64,000 bases of DNA from JAZDFC01 sp043808235 (GCA_043808235.1 JAZDFC010000115.1:33738-97737), one strand, 5' to 3'; positions 28,601 to 37,402 are shown, numbered from the stretch's first letter. Notes: generated by a model from the letters alone, not told the origin. A program made the numbers and translations.

Positions 28601-30245
28601 CACCCATTAAGTTATACATTTCCAGGTAGCGAAGCATTGTTTGAGTTACACTGCCATAATGGTTAACCAAATATATTTTGGCTTGATCCATCATAGGGGT
28701 GACTTTTGTGAGATCGTCATTGTACATTGCGTCAATCAATCTTCGTTCGAGGATGTCATCTTCATCCCAATATGAATTAACCGATGAACCATAAAATGTG
28801 GAACCGCCGTGCTCGGCTCGTAACCATGTTTCACCAAAGCATTCAGCTAAATTAAATTGACCGGTGACGCATGCAAATGAATATACGAATGGATAAATAG
28901 TTGTATTGGTCAAACTTCTTACTTGTGCTTGTGAAAGAACCGGTCCATCAGCCCAGCTTGTTGTGCTGCCATGTCCGGAATAAATTGCGAATCTTTGGTT
29001 ATCATTGAGCGCATTTATCAACTGTTGGGTAGTTGCACTATAAGTGTGGGTAAATAATTTTAAATTTGTGTATCCATCGGGTCCAAAATGAGTATCAATT
29101 ACATAATTATGTGTAGCTTCGGTTATATCCCAATTATCGGAAGAGGCCATAAAAACATTTTTTTTGGCAATGGTACCAACATAGTTTTCCATATAAATTG
29201 ATTTGTTCATTGCATTTGTCAGTTCCGTTTCAGATGTAACTGAAAACCTTCCGATAAATGCATCGGCAAAACTATCACCACCTTCCAATTGAACGTATTT
29301 TAAGTCAGTCAAAGGGTTGCCTTCACCAGAACCAGTCCATGCCGGGATGGCTGCGATATCCCCGACAAATAAAATAAAATCCGGTCTGGTTGATAGATTG
29401 TCGTACTTAGTTTGGATGAAAGTTTTAATTGCTGCAGTAGTGGTACCTGTAATAGCAGTAGTAAAAAGACTTACGTTATATCCTTTAGAGGTTTTGTGAT
29501 CTACGAAAGTCTGAAGCGAAGTTTCAAACGTAGGTGCGGTAATTATCAAATAATTTAGACTTTTGTCGGTGGTTCTGTTCACATAATCGTTATCATGATT
29601 AATAAAAATGTTTTGAAGATATCTATTGAAATAATTACTTCGTTCATATGCGATATCAGCCTCATCGCCGAGATCTAATTTAATTGAAGCGCTGTTAATA
29701 AAACTCAATTCATTGTTCAAAGGATCATATTTGAATGGATTGATTGTTACTATCATTCCGGTAGCGCCACCGATTACAAATGGTTCTGAAAGAGTAACCA
29801 GGGACTGTGAGGAATTTCCATGGGATTGATAATACTGATTATTAATTGAGAAGGGACGATCCTCAAGTGGTTTGTTCTTTTCCCACGGCATCTGCGAAGG
29901 ATAAATCTTGTAATTTAGATTAATAATTTCTTCATCGCTATCAAGTACTGTAATAACCGGTATTTGATTTTTGGCTATAACAAAGTTAAATGAAAGCTGC
30001 GGTAATTGGGGCAAACCTACATCCGGAGTAATACCCATATATTGGGAAACCAATTTAACGTAATCTTCACCGGATACATTTATTTTTTCAAAATTGAAAG
30101 CTGGCAATTTAAAATCGATATAATAGGAATTACCTTCCTTGTGATATTTAACTCCTTCTATTTCTTTAGCAGGCAAAATAGCTGCAGTTACAATGAATAG
30201 AATGGAAAAAGAAAAATAGAAAAATCTCTTCATGCTAATCCTCAA
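25674..30245 (-). CDS. Gingipain-like C25 cysteine protease with a type IX sorting domain
   Basis: A large secreted protease of 1,523 residues. An N-terminal signal peptide (about 5-26) precedes a propeptide region (30-215). The C25 catalytic domain (about 230-555) has the active-site histidine in YSGHGS (His425) and the nucleophile cysteine in YSFACVTG (Cys459). After it come a fibronectin type III-like domain (about 568-665), a beta-rich region, and a module of about 320 residues shared with the protein at 18177-21311. The C-terminus has a second Ig-like domain and a sorting domain starting EQNFPNPFNPTTKI. It should be exported through the type IX system and attached or released at the surface. 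The ATG four codons in is an alternative start. Confidence 0.93.
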   Translation of the reverse strand: MRISMKRFFYFSFSILFIVTAAILPAKEIEGVKYHKEGNSYYIDFKLPAFNFEKINVSGEDYVKLVSQYMGITPDVGLPQLPQLSFNFVIAKNQIPVITVLDSDEEIINLNYKIYPSQMPWEKNKPLEDRPFSINNQYYQSHGNSSQSLVTLSEPFVIGGATGMIVTINPFKYDPLNNELSFINSASIKLDLGDEADIAYERSNYFNRYLQNIFINHDNDYVNRTTDKSLNYLIITAPTFETSLQTFVDHKTSKGYNVSLFTTAITGTTTAAIKTFIQTKYDNLSTRPDFILFVGDIAAIPAWTGSGEGNPLTDLKYVQLEGGDSFADAFIGRFSVTSETELTNAMNKSIYMENYVGTIAKKNVFMASSDNWDITEATHNYVIDTHFGPDGYTNLKLFTHTYSATTQQLINALNDNQRFAIYSGHGSTTSWADGPVLSQAQVRSLTNTTIYPFVYSFACVTGQFNLAECFGETWLRAEHGGSTFYGSSVNSYWDEDDILERRLIDAMYNDDLTKVTPMMDQAKIYLVNHYGSVTQTMLRYLEMYNLMGDPSQPTIQEIPPDNTAPEAITDLAAGDATSTCLKLTWTAPYDSTIGGIVTYDIRYSSTIINNDTDFNNASQLILAGQSDAVGTAKVYICNDLNFDSDYYFAIKAADIWGNMSPISNVCTGHTWEAPEIDVTPEGVAHIFNLNEAYEDSVIVTNCSDMPSTMDYEVTYANNTFPIENFRISLVPIPKVVQEHRTKNEKENNTDGGQAIKGSGGPDTFGYSWIDSSEPNGPTFVWNDISATGTTVTFPNGTLDDGYTNAIPMGISFKYYDVLYTNIYISTNGFLSLGSLTNSYVTNSSLPNSSAPNNIIAPFWDDLEGRTQGSVKYQQVGDKFIVQFTNWQRYSSSGGTGSYSFQIVLAASGKIMFYYQNMVGTLNSATVGIENSTGTDGLQICMDASYIANNLAVKIEAEPEWFLPTAPSGTLYSGNSVAVEYQFITNDIPVGEYSIDLVINSNCPDRSSVVVPIALTVTENGAILRTVDVNSGWNLISVPTDATDMNKNILFPTAVSDAFTYNGSYLSSPVLSPGNGYWLKFDEDNTFTVTGLPHAGNIPVNAGWNIVGPFGTDVQVADITTNPASIIESDFFGYNGSYLSSAQLNVGKGYWIKVSQAGELILNTARKETVAKSQLTTKQVSDAIVNIPMIATDGISSYNINLCAGIDPSATNGIDALLGEPLLPPAAPGFDARFVCTDAFNSFESYKDYRDGGIGTTGNFMHKLNYRLEAGSTGLTLNFTLPAGVSMTITDLTNGTLINQTFKAGTGTFSNPLTSAMNGLNIILSYDGSQMPVQLTSFAATSEGSDVVLTWKTSAEINNKGFDVERKVENGVWSKVGYVEGKGTTKEETEYRYSDKVVNVSGKEIYYRLKQIDETGSVNYSEDIKVEIMPQQYVLEQNFPNPFNPTTKIKYALPFESAVKLTIYNMLGEKVAELYNNTQSAGYYEYNWNAYNFSSGIYIMSLEAKSTDGKHDNFRAIKKMMIMK

Positions 30246-30371
30246 TAATAGATAATAAATTTTTATTTACAGCGAAAAGTAAAAATGGGCGGACAAATAT
30301 ATTTTTAGAATGAAAATTTATGCTCAATTTTTGATCTTGTTACTTATAAAAAAATAACAGAATATTTAGTG

Positions 30372-30458
30372 CGGAGAGAGTGGGATTCGAACCCACGGTA
30401 CCCTTGCGAGTACACTACCTTTCCAGGGTAGCCAATTCAACCACTCTTGCACCTCTCC
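30372..30458 (-). tRNA. tRNA-Ser(GGA)
   Basis: Read on the - strand the sequence folds as a class II tRNA: acceptor GGAGAGG with a matching 3' arm, an anticodon loop CTGGAAA giving anticodon GGA, a long variable arm (about 16 bases), and a T-loop GTTCGAATC. The discriminator is G and CCA is not encoded. The length of 87 bases fits serine tRNAs. Confidence 0.95.
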
Positions 30459-30612
30459 GTAAATACGGTTTCAAATATAAGGAAATAATTTCTGTTAAAT
30501 AAAGATTGCGAATTAATAAAAAAGTTTTCAGATTATTTCATGATGTTTCTTTCACAACAATTAATTAAATTTGCCCCGCGTTAAATTTGATCATTTGTAT
30601 CCGGAAAACTAT

Positions 30613-30701
30613 GGAAAGGTGGCAGAGTGGTTGAATGCGGCGGTCTCGAAAACCGTTGTCCGGCGTTCGTCGGACCGGGGGTTCGAATCCCCCCCTTTCC
30701 G
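30613..30701 (+). tRNA. tRNA-Ser(CGA)
   Basis: Class II tRNA with acceptor GGAAAGG, anticodon loop CTCGAAA (anticodon CGA), a long variable arm with a GTCCGGC...GTCGGAC stem, and a T-loop GTTCGAATC. Discriminator G, CCA not encoded. It is divergent from tRNA-Ser(GGA), 154 bases away. A tyrosine recombinase remnant begins 226 bases past its 3' end, so this gene is the likely integration site of the island that follows. Confidence 0.95.
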
Positions 30702-30713
30702 CACCCTATTTTT

Positions 30714-30755
30714 AAAGCCCGATTACGTTTCAATATTGCGTTTTCGGGCTTTTTT
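30714..30755 (+). terminator. Terminator after tRNA-Ser(CGA)
   Basis: Arms AAAGCCCGA (30714-30722) and TCGGGCTTT (30744-30752), followed by more T residues, 12 bases past the tRNA. The next 170 bases up to the recombinase are AT-rich with no gene visible. Confidence 0.85.
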
Positions 30756-30926
30756 CGCATCCTACCTAAACCATAAATCCCCTAAAAACCATAGTTTTTA
30801 CCCCTCTTGGACAAATTTTGGTCAAATTCGAGTATCTGTCTTATTTACCTAAATTATTATAATTATAAGTACTTACGAGGGATTTCCAAAACCAGAAAAA
30901 TTTTAGAGGGTCGATTTATAGTATTT

Positions 30927-31625
30927 TTAGATGGGTAAACTGATACTGAACGGTCGAATAATTTGATCAATTAGTCTTACTTGTTCATGCAATTCTTCGG
31001 ACCGAACATGGGCGTACACAAGAGTTTCTTTGATTGAAGAATGTCCCAATAATTTTTGTAATGCTTCAATCGGGACTCCCCTTCTAACTAATTGAGTAGC
31101 AAATGTATGTCGCCACTTATGCAGAAATACACGCTCTTTAATTCCAGCTTTTTCTCCAATTTCCTTACATGATTCGAGCATACGCCTGTCACTTAGCTTT
31201 GATCCTTTTATTGATGCGAAGATGTATTCATTTGATCTCTTATTCTTCGACTCAACAATAATCATCTCATAAATTACATCACCAAGAGGAATGGATCTTT
31301 CAGCATTATCCGTTTTAAGGTCATATCCATCTTTTGGCCGCACCCATAATAATCTTCTTTTTTCATCAAAGTTATCCCATGTTAAGTTTATTAATTCATT
31401 TATTCGCATTCCCGTAGTAAGCAGCCCCATGAAAGCAAACCTATAAGCATAGTGCATTTCTTGTTTGAAAAATCTTTCGATATCCTCTTCGGAATAATAT
31501 TCCGGACGGCGGTTTTCTCCCTTTAAATTCTTTATATGTATCATCGGATTACGATCAATTACACCTTTCATTACCTCAGCTTCGAACAGTGCTTTTATTG
31601 TTGCCAGGTATTCGGCAATGGTCAA
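30927..31625 (-). pseudogene. Tyrosine recombinase (integrase), N-terminally truncated
   Basis: Phage/island-type site-specific recombinase. The 232 residues keep the full catalytic domain: Arg in TTGMRINEL, His-x-x-Arg in HKWRHTFATQL, the GHSS histidine, and the tyrosine in ETLVYAHV. The core-binding domain is cut: the frame starts with a TTG at 31625 in the middle of the last core-binding helix (YLATIKALFEAEV), and an in-frame stop lies about 12 codons further upstream. The first 80-100 residues expected for the family are missing. It points towards tRNA-Ser(CGA), as island integrases commonly do. Probably inactive. Confidence 0.85.
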
Positions 31626-31631
31626 TCGAAG

Positions 31632-31775
31632 GATTACTATTTTGAAATACTTGACCAGTCATTTGAAGATGCTTACAAACTCAATGAGAAGTTTAAAACT
31701 ATCGATGTGAATCGAGTTGGTATTACTCTATTCATTGCCCGTTCTAAAATACACACAAACGGATTAACAACCTGA
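31632..31775 (+). pseudogene. 3' end fragment of an unidentified gene
   Basis: About 47 codons with protein-like composition, ending in HTNGLTT and TGA at 31773-31775, directly followed by a strong terminator. Upstream the frame runs antisense into the recombinase gene, so there is no believable start. It is best read as the surviving tail of a gene joined to the truncated recombinase by a deletion or rearrangement near 31625-31632. I do not recognise the product. Confidence 0.4.
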
Positions 31776-31777
31776 TT

Positions 31778-31806
31778 AAAGGGAGGCTTCGGCTTCCCTT
31801 TTTAAA
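31778..31806 (+). terminator. Rho-independent terminator with TTCG loop
   Basis: Arms AAAGGGAGGC (31778-31787) and GCTTCCCTTT (31792-31801), one G-T pair, a TTCG tetraloop and a T-run. It begins 2 bases after the stop of the broken gene fragment, which supports that fragment being a real gene end. Confidence 0.85.
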
Positions 31807-31879
31807 ATAATTGGCTTTGGAAATCTTATAAACTTATTTTTACAATCAATAATATTTCAAGCAACAAATTCTCATTTCC

Positions 31880-32059
31880 ATGGGACCTAATTCAATCGAA
31901 GAAACGATAAAACTGTTGAAGTTATTGGAGTATCAATGCACTCAATATCTTAAGGAGAGTTATGAGTTTGAGAAGTTGGAAGAAAGAAGATACTATCGCA
32001 GAGCAATAAAAAGATTGAAAAGGTTTTTGAAAAACTCGCAAACAAACGGTAACCGCTAA
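31880..32059 (+). CDS. Small charged helical protein (59 residues)
   Basis: An ATG at 31880 opens a frame ending at a TAA at 32057-32059. The product is strongly charged: an amphipathic leucine-rich start (EETIKLLKLLEY) and an arginine/lysine-rich second half (ERRYYRRAIKRLKRFLK). No family is recognised and no clear ribosome-binding sequence precedes it. The composition looks like a real small nucleic-acid-binding or helical protein, but support is limited to the frame itself. Confidence 0.4.
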   Translation: MGPNSIEETIKLLKLLEYQCTQYLKESYEFEKLEERRYYRRAIKRLKRFLKNSQTNGNR

Positions 32060-32513
32060 AAGGCAGATTTATTTTTACCAAAAAAAAAAAATTTTGAAAA
32101 TCGGTTTCTGCGGGATAGGTACTGCAATTTTGATCTCTCGTTTAACCCGGTAAAGATCGGGGGGATGGAGTATGGAACCAAATCGCTAAAGATTATTTTT
32201 GAAATTATATTGAATCCCCTATCCCAAGAGATAGGCTCCAGCTGAAGTTTTGGATTCACTATCATAATTATTTTCGGATAATCTTGCCCAATATTTTTTA
32301 TTAGGTTAAATTTTAGGTGTTGGATTGAATTAAATAAAGATCGTGTGATATAATATTGATTCCTTTGTCTCTCCTCTGCTTTGATGAATAATAATTTCCT
32401 GCTTTTGTTTGTTTACCTCAGCTATGAGTTGAAATTTTTTGCTGTAAATACATATATCTTTTTTAAGCAGTAAGAATAAAATATTTCACTCAACATTTCT
32501 GTGCGGAGTATAT
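32060..32513. other. Gene-free region upstream of the island operon
   Basis: 454 bases with no credible gene. There is an A-run of 12 at about 32080-32091 and a short hairpin (CTATC...GATAG near 32219-32234). As the next eight genes are co-directional and closely spaced, this region should hold their promoter. Confidence 0.5.
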
Positions 32514-35500
32514 ATGCCGTATGACTGTTTTATAAGTTATTCCTCTCAAGATTTAAAACTAGCCGAAGAACTTCATAAAAAACTGACCACTAAAAATTAT
32601 AAAGTCTGGTTTGACAAAGCCCGTTTGCAACCGGGATTTGACTGGCACAAAGAGATTGAACAAGGCTGCGAAAATAGCCGTGTGCTTTTGCCAATTCTTA
32701 CACCGAGATGGAAAAATTCCGAGTGGACGAAGTATGAGACATATGGAGCTGAGGCTGTTATCCCGCTTATATTTGACGGCGAGTGGAAAGATATTTCTAC
32801 ACCGCCGCTTGAACAATTCCAGGCGGAAAAACTTGATTTCAGTTCTTCAGGCGAACTGAACTTGGAACGATTATTTAATGCTATTAACCGGGTTATATCT
32901 CAGCCGATTCCGCAAAAGACAAATAAAACTATCCATCTGCATTACCGCACCAACGATTATTTCGTGGGCAGAGAAAAAGAACTTATTAAAATACACGAGG
33001 AACTTCACTCAAATCCGACTGCATCTTTAACGCAAGGACGGGTGCGCGTGATAACAGCAAACGGGGGTTATGGTAAAACTACTCTCGCGCGACACTATGC
33101 TGAAAAGTTTTGGAAATGTTATACACAAATATTTTGGGTGGACACCCGCCTTGGCTATGAAAATGAATTCGCTCACATACACGATATACTATTCCCCGAC
33201 TTGGCAAACATAGGTTTAAAGGAAACTGACAAAGCAAACCGTGTGTTGCAGGAATTTAACAGCCAGGAAAAAAGGCTTTTAATTTTAGATAACGCCGAGG
33301 ATGAAGAAACCGCTATTAAATGGATTCCTAAATCCGGCAGCTGCCACACAATAATAACCTCCCGTTTTGCAAGCTGGTCCGCCGGGGTGAAGACATTTCC
33401 CATCTGGGTTTTAGACAAAGAGCCGTCAATTCAGTTCCTTTTGCAAAGAAGTGACAGAAGAGCTGAAGGCAAAGAACTTGAGGCGTGTTATACACTATCG
33501 GAAAAACTCGGCTATCTTCCGCTTGCTATTGAACAAGCCGCGGCTTACATATTTAAACAAGGTAAAGGATTTGGTTTTGCAGATTATCTTGAAATGTTTA
33601 CCGAAGCCGAAAAAGATTTACTTGCCTTAAAAGCTTCCGGCGGCTCTACCGAATACCCGGATGCGATTTTCTCCACATGGAAAACCAGTATTCAAAAAAT
33701 GCCGAACTGCGCAAAAGCTATCTTCCGTCTGTGTTCCTTTTTAGCCGCTACCCCGATTCCGCTTGATATGTTTATAAAAAACGATGAGATACTTGCTAAG
33801 TGTTTACGATTCCTTGAAAACGGAATTGTTGAAGAAGCGGCAACTGATGAATTAGAAAAACCCTCTAAATTTTTGATAAGGCAGTGGAAAGATGTGCTGG
33901 CGGATTACTCCTTAATTGCTCTAACCGACGACGACACATTTAAAATACACACACTTGTACAAGCAGTAGAAAGATTTAATATCCCTAAAAAAGAATATGA
34001 TGAATGGTTGAAATTTACTTTTGATGCAGTAGAAAATTGGATACCGCTAAACTCCTACGAACATACTACCTGGACTATTTGGGATAAAATGCTCTTGCAT
34101 ATTGAAACTTTAATTGCACACTCACCGGAATTAAATGATAAATTATTGGAAAGCCTTTCAGATTATCTTGGGTCTCAAGGAAGTTATAACAAAGCTGAAT
34201 TTTATTGCCAGGCAGCATTGGACGTAAGGGAGAAAAAATTTGGCAAAGAAAATCCGTCTACTTTAACAAGTATAAACAAACTTGGGATATTGCTTCAAGC
34301 TAAAGGCGCTTATGAACAAGCCGAGATATTATATCGAAGAGCTTTGGAAGCAAGAGAAAGGATTCTTGGCAAAGAAAATCCAGAAACATTAACAAGTATT
34401 TTTAATCTAGCAGCTTTACTAACAGAAAAAGGGAATTATGAAGAAGCAGAGAAACTTCATAGATGGGAATTAGAAGTAAGCGAAAGGATTCTTGGCAAAG
34501 AAAATCCGTCTACTTTAATAAGTTTGAATAATCTTGCACTCTTGCTTTACGATAAAAAGGATTATATAGGGGCTGAAAAAACATACAGAACCGCGCTTGA
34601 AATATTTCAAAAAATATTAGGTAATGAAAACCCGGAAACGTTAAATACTAAAAATAATTTGGCAATTCTCCTTAGTGATATTCACAAATATGAGGAAGCA
34701 GATCAATTATTCAAGGAAGTATTGGAAGGAAGAGAAAAAGTATTTGGAATTTCAGATAAAAGAACAGCACATACCGCCAGGAATTTAGCCGACTTGTATA
34801 AACAGAGATATAAATCAAATGAAGCAGAATATTATTTTAGGAAAGCAATAGAATATTATGAATCCTCTGAGTTTAAGGATAATAGGAATTTGGGCTATTG
34901 TATGAATGAACTTGGTGTACTTGTAGAAAATAATTATCATTATTCTGAAGCAAAGGAATTATACAACAAAGCTCTTCCTCTCTATAGAACTACCAGAGGA
35001 ATCGATGACAAGGACACATTAATTGTTTTTTATAATTTAATCAGCCGATGTTCTTTAGAAGAGAAAGTTCCTCTATACTTAAGTGTATATAATGAGCTTG
35101 AAAAGAAGTTGCCCCAAACAGATTCTCGATTAACACGCATTTATGGTGAAGCAAAACAAATAGCAGTCGATATTAATAATGCGGCTTTAAACTTGCGAAA
35201 TGAGGGGTTGTTAGTAGAGGCTGAAAATAATATGCAAATGGCTATTGAAATTGATACAAAAATACAAGGAGCAAACCACCCGATAATTGCACACCGTTTA
35301 AATAATCTTAGTACTATTCAATTGATGCAAAATAGAATAAGCGATTCCAACGCGACGAACCAAAGAGCATGGCAAATAAAAAATAATAATCATGATATTA
35401 CGAGCCTCCGTATACTTACCTTAAAGCTTGTTTTAAGATGGCTGGAAAAAGAGGATGGTTCAAAATTTATCGGGCAAATCAAAAATAAAATTAATGATAA

Positions 35501-35693
35501 TCCGTTTGTTTACAATGCAGGCGTCTCGGATTTATGGGATATAAAATGCATGACAGATTTTTTAGAAAACAAACTCCCGGCTGAATATCAAGAATTTTTA
35601 ATCGATTTAATTACTGTTCTTAATAAGAAGCGGGAAATAGAAATTTTGGACCATTACAAATTCTGGAAAAAGACAAAAACCAATAAGCCTTGA
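32514..35693 (+). CDS. TIR-NB-ARC-TPR protein (NLR-like STAND NTPase)
   Basis: 1,059 residues with the same domain order as plant TIR-NB-LRR proteins, except that TPRs replace the LRRs. TIR: residues 1-110, with CFISYSSQD and the probable NADase glutamate at 75 in WTKYE. NB-ARC: about 148-345, with Walker A ANGGYGKTT (182-190), Walker B LLILDNAED (255-263), the TSR motif (282-284) and a YLPLA motif standing in for GLPLA. A helical region follows, then TPRs of 42 residues from about 555, the first ones nearly identical (ILGKENPETLTS type). STAND proteins of this kind detect a trigger with the repeat part, assemble, and activate the TIR effector, which usually cleaves NAD. The target is unknown. 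A GCGGAG ribosome-binding sequence precedes the ATG. Confidence 0.9.
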   Translation: MPYDCFISYSSQDLKLAEELHKKLTTKNYKVWFDKARLQPGFDWHKEIEQGCENSRVLLPILTPRWKNSEWTKYETYGAEAVIPLIFDGEWKDISTPPLEQFQAEKLDFSSSGELNLERLFNAINRVISQPIPQKTNKTIHLHYRTNDYFVGREKELIKIHEELHSNPTASLTQGRVRVITANGGYGKTTLARHYAEKFWKCYTQIFWVDTRLGYENEFAHIHDILFPDLANIGLKETDKANRVLQEFNSQEKRLLILDNAEDEETAIKWIPKSGSCHTIITSRFASWSAGVKTFPIWVLDKEPSIQFLLQRSDRRAEGKELEACYTLSEKLGYLPLAIEQAAAYIFKQGKGFGFADYLEMFTEAEKDLLALKASGGSTEYPDAIFSTWKTSIQKMPNCAKAIFRLCSFLAATPIPLDMFIKNDEILAKCLRFLENGIVEEAATDELEKPSKFLIRQWKDVLADYSLIALTDDDTFKIHTLVQAVERFNIPKKEYDEWLKFTFDAVENWIPLNSYEHTTWTIWDKMLLHIETLIAHSPELNDKLLESLSDYLGSQGSYNKAEFYCQAALDVREKKFGKENPSTLTSINKLGILLQAKGAYEQAEILYRRALEARERILGKENPETLTSIFNLAALLTEKGNYEEAEKLHRWELEVSERILGKENPSTLISLNNLALLLYDKKDYIGAEKTYRTALEIFQKILGNENPETLNTKNNLAILLSDIHKYEEADQLFKEVLEGREKVFGISDKRTAHTARNLADLYKQRYKSNEAEYYFRKAIEYYESSEFKDNRNLGYCMNELGVLVENNYHYSEAKELYNKALPLYRTTRGIDDKDTLIVFYNLISRCSLEEKVPLYLSVYNELEKKLPQTDSRLTRIYGEAKQIAVDINNAALNLRNEGLLVEAENNMQMAIEIDTKIQGANHPIIAHRLNNLSTIQLMQNRISDSNATNQRAWQIKNNNHDITSLRILTLKLVLRWLEKEDGSKFIGQIKNKINDNPFVYNAGVSDLWDIKCMTDFLENKLPAEYQEFLIDLITVLNKKREIEILDHYKFWKKTKTNKP

Positions 35694-35699
35694 TGAGCC

Positions 35700-37373
35700 A
35701 TGGAACTAATGGAAGAAAAAAATAGCAATTTAAGCTTCTGCAGTATCCCTCTTCAAATCCGCGTCGGTGTTACAGGTAAAAGGGACATAAATCTTACCGA
35801 TGAACTGAAGAGTAGTATTCAAACTGCGTTAACAGAGGAAGTGCATAAAATTATAAATCCTAAAAGCAAACAACTCAAAACTCCCCTATCCTACAAAATA
35901 ATAACTCCTTTAGCTGAAGGTGCAGACAGAATTGTTGCGATAGAAGCGATGGAGGTATTAAACGCTGAGATGGAAGTAATTCTTCCAATGATTAAAGAGG
36001 AGTACAAAGAGACATTTCTAAATGATGAGTCGCGAGTTGAATTTGAACAGCTGCTGCTAAAAGCATCTTCAGTTGAATCACTCATTAAAAAACCGCTGCT
36101 TGAGCAATTCCCCGGCAAAGAATTACCGGAATGCAGACACATAGCTTACGAAAATTTGGGAGACGAGTTAATCAGCAAAAGCGATATACTTATTGCGTTG
36201 TGGGACGGCATCATCAATAACAAACCGGGCGGTACCGGGGCTGTGGTCTCGGAGGCAAGGACAAAAAACAAAACGATAATAATAATTTCCTCCGCATCTC
36301 CCCACAAAATAAAAATTGAACGCGGCGAGGATTTTATAAAACGGAGTTTCGTAAATATTGAGCTGCTCAACAGTTTTGAAATCAACCCGGTTGAGAAAAA
36401 AAAATATATAGAAAATATCAATAAGGGTTTTTCCGCCGGGGCAGCTAGTTCGATAGATCCTGCAAATCTTAAAATAGTGAATGATAATCTGCATCCGTAT
36501 TATATCCGTTCATCAAAAATCGCAAAACATTTCCAGGCTCATTATAAAAACACCGGGCTTGCGGTGTATATCCTCTCACCTTTAGCCGTGGCAACAATTG
36601 CGCTTGGAATAATTTTCCATAAAGAATCAACGATATTTTTCTTGACGGAATTTCTTCTTCTAATGGGTGTTCTATTACTGATTCTTTTAGCAGATAGACG
36701 CAAAGTGAATAAGAAATGGATACAGAACCGTTATCTAACCGAGCAGTTACGGTGCGCAACATTTTTTATACTTTGCGGATTCAAACCAAGACGGATTAAA
36801 ATCCCCTCTCATTTACGTGTAGCTCACCGTCCGGATGACTGGATGATTAAAGTGTATGACAAAATTCTTGAACGAACTAGTAACATCCCGGTTTATCCCG
36901 AAGAAAGATTTCCCGATTTGCTGGAATATATAAAAGTCCACTGGCTGCAGGACCAAATAATATATCATCAGAATAAAACAAAAGATACTAAAAGAAAAAG
37001 TAAACGATTAGAATTTTCAGGCTGGTTTGTCTTCGGGCTTGCGGTTATTGCAGCAGCATCCCACCTGTTAATTGTACATTACGGATTCGAGTTTCGGTAT
37101 GAATGGATTGCAGATTTCATTACATTTATAGCCGTAACATTGCCGGCGGTTGGCGCGGCGCTCGGCGCCGTCCGTACACACGGAGAATATTCCAGAATTG
37201 AAAAAAGATGTGAAAATATGGCAGTGGCATTAAATGAATTGTTACAGGACAGTGAAGAAATAACTTCAATGAAAGGACTTGAAAAGTGGATGGATAAAAT
37301 TGAAGATACAATGCTTCATGAAACCCAGGACTGGCTAATGCTGATGAAGTTTGTAAAACTGGAAGCGATATGA
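35700..37373 (+). CDS. SLOG-SLATT-type protein: nucleotide-sensing domain plus four membrane helices
   Basis: 557 residues. The N-terminal Rossmann-like part (about 15-200) has VGVTGKRD (22-29), ITPLAEGADRIVA (68-80) and LWDG followed by GGTGAVV (167-183), the pattern of the SLOG superfamily that binds nucleotides or NAD-derived ligands. The C-terminal part has two helix pairs (about 286-306 and 311-331; 441-461 and 469-491) and a following helix with RIEKRCENMA, as in SLATT domains thought to form pores. SLOG-SLATT pairing in conflict systems is known from comparative genomics. It starts 6 bases after the TIR-NB-ARC gene, so the two are probably co-expressed. A plausible role is opening a membrane pore on sensing a TIR product, which is an inference. 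Confidence 0.75.
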   Translation: MELMEEKNSNLSFCSIPLQIRVGVTGKRDINLTDELKSSIQTALTEEVHKIINPKSKQLKTPLSYKIITPLAEGADRIVAIEAMEVLNAEMEVILPMIKEEYKETFLNDESRVEFEQLLLKASSVESLIKKPLLEQFPGKELPECRHIAYENLGDELISKSDILIALWDGIINNKPGGTGAVVSEARTKNKTIIIISSASPHKIKIERGEDFIKRSFVNIELLNSFEINPVEKKKYIENINKGFSAGAASSIDPANLKIVNDNLHPYYIRSSKIAKHFQAHYKNTGLAVYILSPLAVATIALGIIFHKESTIFFLTEFLLLMGVLLLILLADRRKVNKKWIQNRYLTEQLRCATFFILCGFKPRRIKIPSHLRVAHRPDDWMIKVYDKILERTSNIPVYPEERFPDLLEYIKVHWLQDQIIYHQNKTKDTKRKSKRLEFSGWFVFGLAVIAAASHLLIVHYGFEFRYEWIADFITFIAVTLPAVGAALGAVRTHGEYSRIEKRCENMAVALNELLQDSEEITSMKGLEKWMDKIEDTMLHETQDWLMLMKFVKLEAI

Positions 37374-37402
37374 AAAATAGTAGTATTAGTTAGGTAAATA
37401 AC

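Noticed and set aside
30755..30926. Attachment core or arm sites in the spacer between tRNA-Ser and the recombinase
   Set aside because: Short AT-rich similarities exist (such as GACAAATTT and GTCAAATT) but none is long or regular enough to call.
32056..32265. 69-codon - strand frame before the island operon
   Set aside because: It overlaps an A-run and the small gene end, and has no ribosome-binding sequence or recognisable motif.
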